Translations under genes and position numbers: made by a program | Source: Elephas maximus indicus | Lineage: Eukaryota; Chordata; Mammalia; Proboscidea; Elephantidae | Direction: 5' to 3' | DNA: 64,000 nucleotides | NCBI RefSeq assembly: GCF_024166365.1 | Contig: NC_064821.1 | Coordinates: 49,503,093 to 49,567,092 of the forward strand | Notes under the pieces: model-generated | Seen by the model: only the letters and a program-made list of their open reading frames with translations | Told to the model about the DNA's origin: nothing | The model's database searches: none | In this document: one piece after another, positions 23,671 through 35,503 of the stretch | Layout of the letters: the number at the start of each line of letters is the position of its first letter | How positions within the stretch are numbered: position 1 is the stretch's first letter

Positions 23671-24180
23671 GTCGGCAGGAGAGCCCGGGCCAAGTAGGTA
23701 CCGCGAGGGGCTGCGGGCTCTGGTAGCCCTCCTGGAGGCCGGGGCTGGGGAGGTCGTCCGTCGGCCTGTCCGTGGTCTGTCCGCGCATCCTTCCTGGGCC
23801 CATCAGTCTCTACCCGCCACTAGGCCAAAGCTCTCGAGTGTCCCCGCGGTCTCTGAAGGAGGCGGAGGTGCCGGAGACGCGACAGCTTTGTGGAGAGACT
23901 GGGGGAGGGGGAGGAGGGTCCGGCCGTGGGTGGGGGGCTCCCAGGCACTAAGCGCCCCCCCACCCGGCGACCTACACCCACAGCCTCCCGCAGCTCGCGG
24001 CTCTGAGAATCGGCTCTGAATTTTCTCAGTCCAGGGACGCTTAGTGAGGTCCCGGGTTGGCAGCGGCCGCATCACCTGGGAGCCCCTCAGAAATGCAGAT
24101 CCCGGGCCCCACCTGGCCTCTGGAGTCCGGAGCTTTGGGTGCAGGGCCAAGAACGGGCCCTCTGGGTGAGGCTGGAGCCC
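23671..24180. promoter_or_regulatory. RBP7: CpG-rich continuation of RBP7 5' region
   Basis: GC-rich sequence with frequent CpG after exon 1, containing 'gcagcggccgcatcacc'. The end (about 24050-24180) overlaps a degraded MER5-like element ('atcacctgggagcccctcag', 'aaatgcagatcccgggccc'). Confidence 0.55.
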
Positions 24181-24238
24181 GCTAGAGAGCCGCCGTTTTA
24201 AATCGTTAGAGGTTTTCTGTCTTCCCTTTCTGTCAAGG

Positions 24239-24408
24239 GAAACCCTAGTGGCTTGGAGGTTAAGTGCTACGGCTGCTAACCAAAATGTCAGCAGTTCGAA
24301 TCCACCAGGCGCTCCTTGGAAACTCTATGGGGACAAGTTCTACTCTGTCCTATAGGGTCACTATGAGTCAGAATTGACTCTACTGCAACGGGTTTGGTTT
24401 GATTTTTT
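24239..24408 (+). mobile_element. AfroSINE
   Basis: Well-preserved plus-strand copy, 'gaaaccctagtggcttggag' to 'ctactgcaacgggtttgg'. Confidence 0.92.
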
Positions 24409-24483
24409 GCTGTCGAGGGAAATAAACCCAGACCTCTGGAGGCCCGTCTCCAGCTGCCCCGGTTGCATTGCCCGCCAGAGGCT

Positions 24484-24529
24484 GGCCGGTTGGTGCCTGA
24501 GATGCGCGGGCCGGTTGGTGCCTGAGATG
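24484..24529. repeat. 25-bp tandem duplication
   Basis: The block beginning ggccggttggtgcctgaga occurs at 24484-24504 and again at 24509-24529, identical over 21 bases with a 4-base spacer. Confidence 0.9.
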
Positions 24530-24580
24530 TTGGCATATTGCAGACCCTCACCCCCTCACCCTAGAGTAGGGAAGGGAACT

Positions 24581-24581
<1 letters not shown>

Positions 24582-24619
<38 letters not shown>
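24582..24619. repeat. (GT)n microsatellite
   Basis: About 19 uninterrupted GT units. Confidence 0.97.
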
Positions 24620-24620
<1 letters not shown>

Positions 24621-24663
24621 ATGTTGGAGCTGAGGCGGGGGTCTGATCCATGTTCCCGCTGTA

Positions 24664-24833
24664 CAAAAAACAAAAACACCAAACTCATTGCCATCAAGTC
24701 TTTTTCAACTCTTATCAACCCTATAGGACAGAGTGGACCTGCCCCCACAGAGTTTCCAAGGAGCACCTGGTGGATTTGAACTGGCAACCTTTTGGTTAGC
24801 AGCCTAGCACCTAACCACTACGCCACCACGGTT
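24664..24833 (-). mobile_element. AfroSINE
   Basis: Minus-strand copy, 'ctcattgccatcaagtctt' to 'ccactacgccaccacggttt'. Confidence 0.9.
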
Positions 24834-25434
24834 TCATGCTTTATAAAGGAATCATTGAATTGGTCTCTTGCTGCAGTGGCAGAACAGCTCTCTTGTGTAC
24901 TGATTCCCAGTTTGTCCCACCCTTACTCTCCTTCTTCAGATTCGGTGGATTTCAGCACCCCACTGTTGTGCCAGACACTTTCCCCTATATGACACTGTTC
25001 CACAGCATTTTTGACAAATGACCCACAACTGCCGTGTGACAAGTCAGACCGGGAGTATGGAGGCCTGGGGACTGCTCTCGCTCTCCCTGACCTCATTATC
25101 TGGTCCTGGGCCTCGGTTTCCCCATCTTAAATTGAAGGGGGAGGAGGAGATCCAATATTCGTTTTTTAAGATCTCTGAGCCCATTCTCACACAAACCCAC
25201 TAAGCAGCAAAGCCTCAAGCTTCTCAAGCTAACCTGACTGACTGACACACCTCATTTCTTCTCTAAAAAAAAAAAAAATTTTTTTTTTAAAAGAGGTAAC
25301 TAAAACTTATTTTCCTAAAGGCAAACGTCCTGATATTTTACATTTATCTCCATCCCCAAATCAGTGGTGACATGTGGCCTTATAGCTTTCTTCCCTGTAT
25401 TCTGTTGCTAGTATCTGGCTACTTGTACAGAGGG
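24834..25434. other. Probable RBP7 intron 1, no exon seen
   Basis: Unique sequence. An A12/T10 run lies at 25266-25289. I looked for RBP7 exon 2 here and did not find it. Confidence 0.45.
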
Positions 25435-25698
25435 TTACCAGTAACCAGGCCAACCCCACATGTGTCAAGTAGAACTGTGCTCCATAGGGTTTTCTTTCTT
25501 TCTTTTTTGTATTTTATTGCAGTGAAAATATACATAAGAAAACATAGTGCCATCTCAACAATTTACCATAAGGTTTTCAATGGCTGATTTTTTCCAGAAG
25601 TAGATTGCCAGGCCTTTCTTCCAAGTCACCTCCGAGTGGACTCAACCTCTAAACTTTTGGTTAGCAGCCAAGTGCATTAACTCTTTGCACCCCCCAGG
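25435..25698 (-). mobile_element. AfroSINE split by a short insertion
   Basis: Minus-strand SINE pieces at 25435-25490 ('gtagaactgtgctccatagg') and 25572-25698 ('gaagtagattgccaggcc'). They are separated by about 80 bp of T-rich, L1-3'-UTR-like sequence ('attgcagtgaaaatatacat'). Confidence 0.75.
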
Positions 25699-26513
25699 GA
25701 TTCATAGAGAGGGTAGATTAGATATCAGATGGTGGCTTTGAACTCTGCCTTGTGTGTTCCTTTTTAGCAGTTTCCATGGCTTTTGATGAAAACCTTTTGG
25801 AGAAGGGCTAGTTAAAAGGGAATGGAATCGGAGCCAACATTTCAAGCGTGGGAATACATCTTGTGCTGAGTCTGTCATTGGATGGCTGGCCTAACATGGA
25901 AAAAGCAGACTTCTGAGTGTTGTAACTAGCGTTTTTCATATAAGTATTAGTGGAATCCTTCCTCTCTCCTCAACACTGTCTTGCTTGTTTGTATGCTCTG
26001 CTATGATGCCTTGTTCGATACTTTTTTCTCGCCCTCCTTTTCTGAGTTGTTCCTCCTTCATTAATATAAACTCACAGTCCTGAGTTTCCTATCTAATTTT
26101 TCGAGTTGCTGTTGCCAATTTGATCCTATATAGATAGTTCTTGAAAAAGCACAATGCTCAAAGCAAACATTCTTTACTAGTTAAGGTAAACCATTGTTTG
26201 ATTTTAAGAAGACTTCAGGGATATTTTTGGTTTATGGTTTAAAGATTATCTCAGGGCAATAGTTTCAGGGGTTCCTTTTTAGCAATTTCCATAGCTTTTA
26301 ATGACTTCACAAAGTCTGGAGTCCATGAGAATTTTAAATTATGTTCTGTATTTCCCCCCCTTGACTGGGATTCTTCTATATAATCTTTGGTCAAAATGTT
26401 CAGTAATGGTAGCCGGGCACCATCCATTTCTTCTGGTCTCATAGCAGAGGAGGGCAGTTGTTCCTGGAGGCAATTAGCCACACATTCCATTTCCTCCTCC
26501 TATTCCTGACTCT
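25699..26513 (-). other. Unidentified sequence with two related coding-like pieces
   Basis: A 79-codon minus frame at 26251-26490 ends with FVKSLKAMEIAKKEP. A diverged relative of its last part, readable as SKAMETAKKEH, lies at about 25757-25789 on the same strand. The 33-bp match (25757-25789 and 26272-26304) has about three mismatches. The frame also includes a piece like the L1 3' UTR ('ggtagccgggcaccatc'). I do not recognise the family. An old retroviral or transposon coding remnant is more likely than a host gene. Confidence 0.3.
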
Positions 26514-26695
26514 ATGGAGCTCTGGTGGCACAAAGGTTAAAGTGATCCGGCTGCTAACTGAAAGGATGGCTGTTTCAAAACCACCAGCGTCTCCTGGAGA
26601 GAAAGAGGCGGCAGTCCGTTTTCATTGAGATTTACAGCCTTGGAAACCCTATGGGGTTGCTATGAGTTGGAACTGACTCTAGGGCAGTGGGTTTT
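26514..26695 (+). mobile_element. AfroSINE
   Basis: Plus-strand diverged copy, 'ggagctctggtggcacaaag' to 'gactctagggcagtgggtt'. Confidence 0.88.
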
Positions 26696-27439
26696 TTGGC
26701 TATTCCTGACTCTCTTTCTTCCTCTGTTGCTCCAGGCAAATAGAGACCAATGGTTGTGCCTTGTGTTTGATACTGTTTTCATGATTTCAGTAAAGGCTTA
26801 TCCATTGTTGCCATGTATTATCTATCATTGTATTAGATCCTGGAGGCTAACAGAAACTATTCATTTACGTTATTTATATTTATTATTCAACTCATTTCAC
26901 AAAGGATTTAACCACATAGTATTGAATCAACATCTTGCCTTGCAATTGCCATTCTTACTTTTGGCTCAAATTCCAGAAAGATACTGCATCCAGATAACTC
27001 ATTTATTCTTATTTACAGTCTGTTTTCCAAAAGAAATATAGATGTGCTAAGGATTTCTGGAATAGAGAGACTATAACAGAGCACTAAGCTGGTAACCTGG
27101 GTGATTAGCTAGCGATCTGATTGTTGCTAGTATAATCGAAGTCACTTCTGAGTTCCTCCAGTGTCCCTCATTGTTAAATGAGGTGATTGGACCAGATCTG
27201 GTATTTAAAAAAAAAAAAAAAGAGTGCTCAAATTACAAACCAAGGGATCTCCTAGCATTTTATACAATCGTTGAAATAAGCCTTAAAACCTTTTTTTTTT
27301 TTTTTTAAACCTACTGCCAGTTCCCAACAAGCTGGAATTAAATAATTGACACACATTGCTGTGTGGGAAACACCCTCTCCTGCCTTCCAGGTGTAATGAA
27401 CATAGACTCCAGGGACAATCCATTTTCCCCAAGTAAAAA
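26696..27439. other. Probable RBP7 intron 1, no exon seen
   Basis: Unique AT-rich sequence with an A run near 27209 and a T run at 27291-27306. A 138-codon frame at 26625-27041 overlaps the SINE and lacks a domain. Confidence 0.45.
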
Positions 27440-27640
27440 GTAAAGGGCTTGGGACCAGAGGAGTCTGGGGTCTTGTTACACAAGGACCCACAGCATCAAC
27501 ATCAAGCAGGAGCATTTTAGAAATGCAGACTCTCCTGCCCACCCCTCCCCCGCAGATCTGTTGAAAGGTATTCTGCATTTTAGCCAGGTCCTCAGGTGAT
27601 TCCAATGCAAATTAAAGTTTAAGAAGCCTTGCTCTTTGAT
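27440..27640 (+). repeat. MER5-like hAT DNA transposon remnant
   Basis: The pattern 'agcattttagaaatgcagac', 'caggtcctcaggtgattcc' and 'attaaagtttaagaagcct' is that of a MER5A-type non-autonomous hAT element. Confidence 0.7.
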
Positions 27641-28044
27641 ATATCAAGTCCTCAGTGGGACAACTGGCAAAATTGAAAATACTGTAAAATATTTTGTTCC
27701 TACTTAAAATATTCTAACGCCAACTTAAGCAGAAATGTTCAGACCTTTCATAAGGACCTTGCTTGTGCTAGTGACAAACTAATTCATTTATATAACCCTT
27801 CTGTTGAAGACAGCTAAATAAAACTAGACTAAATACGTTTTAAAAAGAACTTCTTAGGGGACATCAGAGAGCTTACAAAATAATAAAGAATTAACAAGGT
27901 CTGGGAAAGAATGAGAATCCAAAGAAGTGCACCCAGACTTAGGATGGCTTTTATTTTCATGATGTTTGTGAAGCTAAACCGGGACTTTGGGAGTTTCCCG
28001 AGATTAAGGGGAAAAATTTTGGAGTCCTGCGTCTGCCAAGTGTA
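27641..28044. other. Probable RBP7 intron 1, no exon seen
   Basis: No recognisable gene or repeat. Confidence 0.4.
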
Positions 28045-28986
28045 CCCATTGCCACTGAGTCGATTTTGACTCATAGTAACCCTATAGGACAGAGTAGAAC
28101 TGCCCCATATAAGACAGGGAGCAAAGGCCCTGAGATCAGAGGGTGCCTGTTTGAGAAATAGTGAAGAGACTGGTGTGGTTAGGGGAGAAGCAAGTGAAAG
28201 AGAAATAGACTACTATAAGGGAAGTAATAGGGGGTTGAGTGTAGAACCTAGAGACTTAGTAAAACAAGGAACAGAGGGGTCCCCAAATCTGCAAACAAAG
28301 TAACAAGAAATGGGCCAGGGCACAGAAACAAAGCCATTCCCCAGAACAATGGGGCAGGGTATCTAAAGATAGCTGCAAACTTCTTTAAAGTTTTCTTTCA
28401 GAAGCAGCTGGAGAAAACCAGGGCCAGGGACCTGCGCAGACCATCCACCTGTGACCGTTGTGTGACCTTCCACCAGGGGCAGTGAGGGGCTACAGCCCCA
28501 GCCAGGGAATTGAACCTGGAGAGCGGGAGACTGCATAGGCATGACACCCCATAACAAGTCCTGCTACAAATCCTAGAGGCCTCCGGGACAGGAGCCATCT
28601 TGGAAAGCTACTGCCCACGAGCCTTAGTTAACATATCCCTGCCTGTGCCTATGAATAAACATGAATCTTTTCTTGCCCAAGAACTTTTAAAAACTCCGGC
28701 CTATCTTTTGTTCTGTGAGATGAGGGTAAGCGTTGTTCTAGGCCCTCTTAGTCTCCGCTTGCAAGCCTCTTCAATAAAGCTTTGCTCGTGTGGAAAACTA
28801 CGTGCCTTACCTGCTCATTTTTGACCAGTGAGAGGCAAGAACCTTATTCCAGTAACAAATATGATTTCCAGGGCTGAAATCTTTACAGAAGCAGACTGCC
28901 ACACCTTTCTCCTGTGGAGCGGCTAGGGGATTTGAACCACTGACATTTCAGTTAGCAGTCAAGCACTTAACAACTGTGCCACCAGC
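28045..28986 (-). mobile_element. AfroSINE interrupted by an LTR
   Basis: The minus-strand SINE starts 'cattgccactgagtcgattt' and reaches 'gaactgccccata' at 28109. It resumes with 'gatttccagggctgaaatc' at 28861 and ends at the head near 28986. The two halves abut in the SINE consensus, so the intervening LTR is a later insertion. Confidence 0.85.
28110..28857 (+). mobile_element. ERV1-like solo LTR
   Basis: About 748 bp, beginning TAAGACAGGG (probably a mutated TG start) and ending AACA, with near-identical 4-bp flanks (cata and aata). A polyadenylation signal AATAAA lies at 28773-28778, about 85 bp before the end, followed by a 'gctttgctcgtgtgg' R/U5-like stretch. No retroviral coding sequence is attached. 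Confidence 0.7.
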
Positions 28987-29016
28987 ATGAGAGAGAAAGA
29001 AAAAAAAAAAAAAACA

Positions 29017-29190
29017 CTTCCAGTTGAGTTGATTTCAACTCCTAGCGACCCTATAGGACAGAGTAAAAATTCCTCATAGGGTTTCTAAGACTGTAAGCAG
29101 ACTACTCCCACGAAGCAGCTGGTGGGTTTAAACCACCAACTTTTTGGTTAGCAGCCAAGCACTTTAACTGCTGTGCCACCAGGTGTCCCC
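29017..29190 (-). mobile_element. AfroSINE
   Basis: Minus-strand copy, 'ttccagttgagttgatttc' to 'gctgtgccaccaggtgtccc'. Confidence 0.88.
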
Positions 29191-29470
29191 TGCCAAGGGT
29201 AGAAACCTGTAAATGCCCTACTTTGGGCTGCACTCTTGAAATGCTGCACCTGAGGAGTAAGGTTGAATAGGAAGTAAATGACTCTTGAACAGACTGTAGC
29301 TTGGCTTTGAGTCATCTTGGTGGACAAGTAAAATCTGAAGACCTGAACTTGAATTAAGTTGCTTTCAGATAGCAAGTGCCCCTAGGCAAGTGGGGAAACC
29401 AATTTTTAAAAAATTCTTTTTGGAGGAAGAGGACATAATCCAAGGCCTTCAATTATTTTTACAAATAACT
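29191..29470. other. Unannotated sequence
   Basis: No recognisable feature. Confidence 0.35.
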
Positions 29471-29896
29471 TAAAAAAATTTTTTTAACGTTTTATTTTGA
29501 ACTAATTTTAGACTTACAGAAAAGGTACAAAATTAGAATGGAGTTTTTCTTTATCCTTCACCCAGCTACTCTTAATGTCAACACCTTATGTAACCACAGT
29601 AAAAGTAGCAAAACACAGAAATTAGCATTGATACAATATGTTAATTAAATTAAGGCCTTACCCAAATTACACCAGTTTTCCACCAATGGCCCTTTTCTGT
29701 TCCAGGATCCTATCCAGGATTCCACATTGCACTTAGTTTTTATTTCTCTTTAGTGTCCATCCGTCTGCAAAAATCCCAAGTCTTCCCTTTTCTTTCATGA
29801 CCTTGATGGTTTTGAAGAGTATTAACTAGTTATTTTGTTAAAAGTCCCTCAATTGAGATTGATGTTTTCTCATGATTGGAATGAGGTAATGCATTT
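29471..29896 (-). repeat. Old L1 3' UTR (minus)
   Basis: 'tagacttacagaaaaggtac', 'cacccagctactcttaatgt' and 'gatgttttctcatgattgg' are typical of an ancient L1 3' end. The younger L1 at 29897 is inserted at its right edge. Confidence 0.65.
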
Positions 29897-32154
29897 TTTT
29901 TTTTTAATGACTTTTATTAAGCTTCAAGTGAACGTTTACAAATCCAATCAGTCTGTCACATATAAGTTTACATACATCTCACTCCCTACTCCCACTTACT
30001 CTCCCCTTCTTGAGTCAGCCCTTTCAGTCTCTCCTTTCGTGACAATTTTGCCGGCTTCTCTCTCTCTCTATCCTCCCATCCCCCCTCCAGGCAAGAGTTG
30101 CCAACACAATTTCAAGTGTCCACCTGATATAATTAGCTCACTCTTCATCAGCGTCTCTCTCCCACCTGCTGACCAGTCCCTTTCATGTCTGATGAGTTGT
30201 CTTCGGGGATGGTTCCTGTCCTGGGCCAACAGAAGGTCTGGGGACCATGGCCGCCGGGATTCCTCTAGTCTCAGTCAGACCATTACGTTTGGTCTTTTTA
30301 TGAGAATTTGGGGTCTGTATCCCACTGATCTGCTCCCTCAGGGGTCCTCTGCTGTGCTCCCTGTCAGGGCAGTCATCGATTGTGGCCGGGCACCAACTAG
30401 TTCTTCTGGTCTCAGGATGATGTAGGTCTCTGGTTCATGTGGCCCTTTCTGTCTCTTGGGCTCTTAGTTGTCGTGTGGCCTTGGTGTTCTTCATTTTCCT
30501 TTGCTCCAGGTGGGTTGAGACCAATTGATGCATCTTAGATGGCCGCTTGTTAGCATTTAAGACCCCAGACGCCACATTTCAAAGTGGGATGCAGAATGAT
30601 TTCATAATAGAATTATTTTGCCAATTGACTTAGAAGTCCCCACAAACCATGTTCCCCAGACCCCCGCCCTTGCTCCGCTGACCTTTGAAGCATTCATTTT
30701 ATCCCGGAAACTTCTTTGCTTTTGGTCCAGTCCAATTGAGCTGACCTTCCATGTATTGAGTGTTGTCTTTCCCTTCACCTAAAGCATTTCTTATCTACTG
30801 ATTAATCAATAAAAAACCCTCTCCCACCCTCCCTCCCTCCCCCCCTTGTAACCACAAAAGTATGTGTTCTTCTCAGGTTTACTATTACTCAAGATCTTAT
30901 AATAGTGGTCTTATACAATATTTGTCTTTTTGCCTCTGACTCATTTCGCTCAGCATAATGCCTTCCAGGTTCCTCCATGTTATGAAATGTTTCACAGATT
31001 CATCACTGTTCTTTATCGATGCGTAGTATTCCATTGTGTGAATATACCACAATTTATTTACCCATTCATCCGTTGATGGACACCTTGGTTGCTTCCAACT
31101 TTTTGCTATTGTAAACAGAGCTGCAATAAACATGGGTGTGCATATATCTGTTTGTGTGAAGGCTCTTGTATCTCTAGGGTATATTCCTAGGAGTGGGATT
31201 TCTGGGTTGTATGGTAGTTCTATTTCTAACTGTTTAAGATAACGCCAGATAGATTTCCGAAGTGGTTGTACCATTTTACATTCCCACCAGCAGTGTATAA
31301 GAGTTCCAGTCTCTCCGCAGCCTCTCCAACATTTATTATTTTGTGTTTTTTGGATTAATGCCAGCGTTGCTGGTGTGAGATGGAATCTCATCGTAGTTTT
31401 AACTTGCATTTCTCTAATGGCTAATGATCGAGAGCATTTTCTCATGTATCTGTTGGCTGCCTGAATATCTTCTTTAGTGAAATGTGTGTTCATATCCTTT
31501 GCCCACTTCTTGATTGGATTGTTTGTCTTTTTGTGGTTGAGTTTTGACGGAATCATGTAGATTTTAGAGATCAGGCGCTGGTCGGAGATGTCATAGCTGA
31601 AAATTCTTTCCCAGTCTGTAGGTGGTCTTTTTACTCTTTTGGTGAAGTCTTTAGATGAGCATAGGTGTTTGATTTTTAGGAGCTCCCATTTATCGGGTTT
31701 CTCTTCATCATTTTTGGTAATGTTTTGTATTCTGTTTATGCCTTGTATTAGGGCTCCTAGGGTTTTCCCAATTTTTTCTTCCATGATCTTTATCGTTTTA
31801 GTCTTTATGTTTAGGTCTTTGATCCACTTGAAGTTAGTTTTTGTGCATGGTGTAAGGTATGGGTCCTGTTTCATTTTTTTGCAAATGAATATCCAGTTAT
31901 GCCAGCACCATTTGTTAAAAAGGCTTTCTTTTCCCCAATTAATTGACACTGGTCCTTTGTCAAATATCAGCTGCGCATACGTGGATGGATCTGTGTCTGG
32001 GTTCTCAATTCTGATCCATTGGTCTATGTGCCTGTTGTTGTACCAGTACCAGGCTGTTTTGACTACTGTGGCTGTATAATAGCTTCTGAAATCAGGTAAA
32101 GTGAGGCCTCCCACTTTCTTCTTTTTCAGTAGTGCTTTGCTTATCCGGGGTGTA
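29897..32154 (-). mobile_element. Recent L1 LINE, 5'-truncated
   Basis: Poly(T) at 29897 begins a minus-strand L1 with about 1 kb of 3' UTR, followed by the last third of ORF2 and truncation near 32154. The 3' UTR matches those at 1713-3350. It is inserted into an older copy of L1 whose sequence appears at 32155-32316 and 35504-36049. Confidence 0.9.
30897..32114 (-). pseudogene. L1 ORF2 C-terminal fragment, 405 codons open
   Basis: Uninterrupted frame for the end of the L1 ORF2 protein. It starts in MGGLTLPDFRSYY, downstream of the reverse transcriptase core, and continues through the conserved tail to the natural stop. The C-terminal cysteine-histidine motif is intact as CWRGCGETGTLIHCWWEC (C-X3-C-X7-H-X4-C), followed by HTMEYYASIKNSDE and the MLSEMSQ block. 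Absence of stops over 1.2 kb indicates a young insertion. The endonuclease and polymerase are missing, so it is not autonomous. Confidence 0.92.
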
Positions 32155-32316
32155 GTTGAGTTTTTGCAGTATCATGTAGATTTTAGAGATCAGGCTCTGA
32201 TCAGAAATGTCATAGCTAAAAACTCTTCCCAGTCTGTAGGTAATCTTTTTACTCTGTGGTGAAGTCTTTGGATTAGCAAAGGTGTTTGATTTTTAGGAGC
32301 CATGTATTAGTTATGT
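32155..32316 (-). mobile_element. Older L1 copy, left piece
   Basis: 'gtagattttagagatcaggc' repeats, with more divergence, a part already present at about 31560-31680 in the younger L1. It therefore belongs to a second L1. It is cut by the RTE insertion at 32317. Confidence 0.8.
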
Positions 32317-35300
32317 TCCCATGTGTTTGTCAGTTTGTAGTACCAGGGGGCTTGTGTGTTGCTGTAATGCTGGAAGCTATGCCACTGGTATTCAGATACC
32401 AGCAGGGTCACACATGGAGGACAGGTTTCAGCTGAGCTTCCAGGCTAAGACAGAATAGGAAGAAGGACCCGGCAGTCTACTTCTGAAAAATATCAGCCAG
32501 TGAAAACCTTATGAATAGCAGCAGAACGTTGCCTGATATAGTGCTGGAAGATGAGCCCCCCAGGTTGGAAGGCACTCAAATGATGACTGGGGAAGAGCTG
32601 CCTCCTCAGAGTAGAGTCAACCTTAATGACGTGGATGGAATAAAGGTTTCAGGACCTTCATTCCCTGATGCAGCATGACTCAAAATGAGAAGAAACAGCC
32701 ACAAACATCCATTAATAATTGGAGCCTGGAATGTACGAAGTATGGATCTTGGAAAATTAGAAATCATCAAAAATGAAATGGAACACATAAACATCGATAC
32801 CCTAGGCATTAGGGAACTGAAATGGAATTTTGAATCGGACAATCATATAGTCTGCTATGCTGGGAATGACAACTCAAAGAGGAATGCTGTTACATTCATC
32901 GTCAAAAAGAACATTTCAAGATCTATCCTGAAGTACAATGCTGTCAGTGATTGGATAATATCCATATGTCTACAAGGAAGACCAGTCAATACGACTATTA
33001 TTGAAATATATGTACCAACCACTGGGGCCAAAGATGAAGAAATAGAAGATTTTTATCAGCTGCTGCAGTCTGAAATTGATTAAACACTCAATCAAGATGC
33101 ATTGATAATTACTGGTGATTTTAATGTGAAAGTTGGAAACAAAGAAGAAGGATCAGTAGTTGGAAAATATGGCCTTGGTGATAGAAAAAATGCTGGAGAT
33201 CGAATGATAGAATTTTGCAAGACCAAAGACTTCTTCATTGCAAATACGTTCTTTCACCAACATAAACGGTGACTATACACATGGACCTCGCCAGATGGAA
33301 CACACAGAAATCAAATTGACTACATCTGTGGAAAGAGATGATGGAAAAGCTCAATGTCATCAATCAGAACAAGGCCAGCGGCCGGCTGTGGAACAGACCA
33401 TCAATTGCTCATAAGTAAGTTCAAGCTGAAACTGAAGAAAATCACAGCAAGTCCACGAGAGCCAAAATATGAATTTGAGTATATCCCACCTGAATTTAGA
33501 GACCATCTGAAGAATAGATTTGACGCATTGAACACTGGTGACCAAAGACCAGACAAGTTGTGGAATGACATCAAGGACATCATCCATGAAGAAAGCATGA
33601 AGTCATTGAAAAGACAGGAAAGAAAGAAAAGACCAAGATGGATGTCAGAGGAGACTCTGAAACTTGCTCTTGAGTGTCAAGCAGCTAAAGCAAAAGGAAG
33701 CATTGATGGAGTAAAAGAACTGAACAGAAGATTTGAAAAGGCGGCTCGAGAAGACAAAGTGAAGTATTATAATGATATGTGCAAAGAGCTGGAGATGGAA
33801 AACCAAAAGGGAAGAACGCACTTGGTGTTTCTCAAGCTGAAAGAACTGAAGAAATAATTCAAGCCTTGAGTTGCAATAGTGCAGGATTCTATGGGGGAAA
33901 ATATTAAATGACGCAGGAAGCATCAAAAGGAGATGGAAGGAATACACAGAGTCATTATACCAAAAAGAATTAGTTGATATTCAACCATTTCAAGAGGTAG
34001 TATATGATCAGGAACTGATGGTACTGGAGGAAGAAGTCCAAGCTGCTCTGAAGGCGTTGGCGAAAAACAAGGCTTGAGGAATTGAAGGAATATCAATTGA
34101 GATGTTTCAGCAAACGGATGCAGCACTGGAGATGCTCACTCGTCTATGCCAAGAAATATGGAAGACAGCTTCCTGGCCAAGTGACTGGAAAATATCCATA
34201 TTTATGCCTATTCCCAAGAAAGGCGATCCAACCGAACGTGGAAATTATAGAACAATATCAATAATATCACACGCAAGCAAAATTTTGCTGAAGATCTTTC
34301 AAAAACAGCTGCAGCAGCATATCAGTAGGGAACTGCCAGAAATTCAGGCCAGTTTCAGAAGAGGACGTGGAACCAGGGGTATCATTGCTGATGTCAGATG
34401 GACCCTGGCTGAAAGCAGAGAATACAAGAAGGATGTTTATCTGTGTTTTTTTGACTACACAAAGGACTGTGTGGATCATAACAAACTATGGATAACATTG
34501 CAAAGAGTGGGAATTCCAGAACACTTAATTGTGCTCATGAGGAACCATTCCATAGATCAAGAGGCAGTTCTTTGGACAGAACAAGGGGATACAGATCGGT
34601 TTAAAGTCAGGAAAGGTGTGTGTCAGGGTTGTATTCTTTCACTGAGCAAAGAATCTGAGAAGCTGGACTATAGGAAGAAGAAGGGGGCATCAGGATTGGA
34701 GGAAGACTCATTAACAACCTGTGTTATGCAGATGACACAACCTTGCTTGCTGAAAGTGAAGAGGACTTGAAGCACTTACTAATGAAGATCAAAGACCACA
34801 GCCTTCAGTATGGCTTGCACCTCAACATAAAGAAAACAAAAATCCTCACAACTGGACCAATGAGCAACATCACGATAAATGGAGAAAAGATTGAAGTTGT
34901 CAAGGATTTCATTTTACTTGGACCCACAATCAACAGCTGTGGAAGCAGCAGTCCAGAAATCAAAAGACGCATTGCATTGGGTAAATCTGCTGCAAAGAAC
35001 CTCTTTAAAGTGTTGAAGAACAAAGATGTCACCATGAGGACTAAGGCGCACCTGACCCAAGCCATGGAATTTTCAATGGCATTATAAGCATGTGAAAGCT
35101 GGACAATGAACAAGGAAGACCGAAGAAGAATTGATGCCTTCAAATTGTGGTGTTGGTGAAGAATATTTAATATACCACGGACTGCCAGAAGAATGAACAA
35201 ATTTATCTTGGAGGAAGTACAACCAGAATGCCCCTTAGAAGCAAGGATGGCGACACTGCGTCTTACATACTTTGGACATGTTGTCAGGAGGGATCAGTCT

Positions 35301-35503
35301 CTGGAGGACATCATGCTTGGCAAAGTATAGGGTCAGCAGAAAAGAGGAAGACCCTCAATGAGGTGGATTGACACAGTGGCTGCAACAATGGGCTCAAGCA
35401 TAACGATTGTAAGGATGGCGCAGGACCAGGGAGTGTTTTGTTCTGTTGTGCATAGGGTCGCTATGAGTCGGAACTGACTCGACGGCACCTAACAACAACA
35501 ACA
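32317..35503 (+). mobile_element. Near-full-length RTE-class LINE (inactive)
   Basis: The longest RTE copy in the window. The 5' region starts about 32317. An AP-endonuclease-like domain begins with AWNVRSM (about 32730), continues with the residues around TGDFNVKVGNKEEG (about 33113-33150) and ends near QIDYICGKR (about 33320). A linker frame (33354-33857) follows. The reverse transcriptase spans about 34102-35087, with the palm aspartate region at 34420-34470 and YADD at 34725-34736. The tail ends at 'cacctaacaacaacaacaa'. A short deletion near 34640, relative to the copy at 45564-46199, shifts the frame ahead of YADD, and several other stops break the ORF. RTE encodes one protein that nicks target DNA and copies its own RNA. 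Confidence 0.93.

Noticed and set aside
23463..23726. 87-codon frame that would extend RBP7 upstream
   Set aside because: It opens with GTG, not ATG, and its upstream part is promoter sequence with GC boxes. The frame after 23670 is intron.
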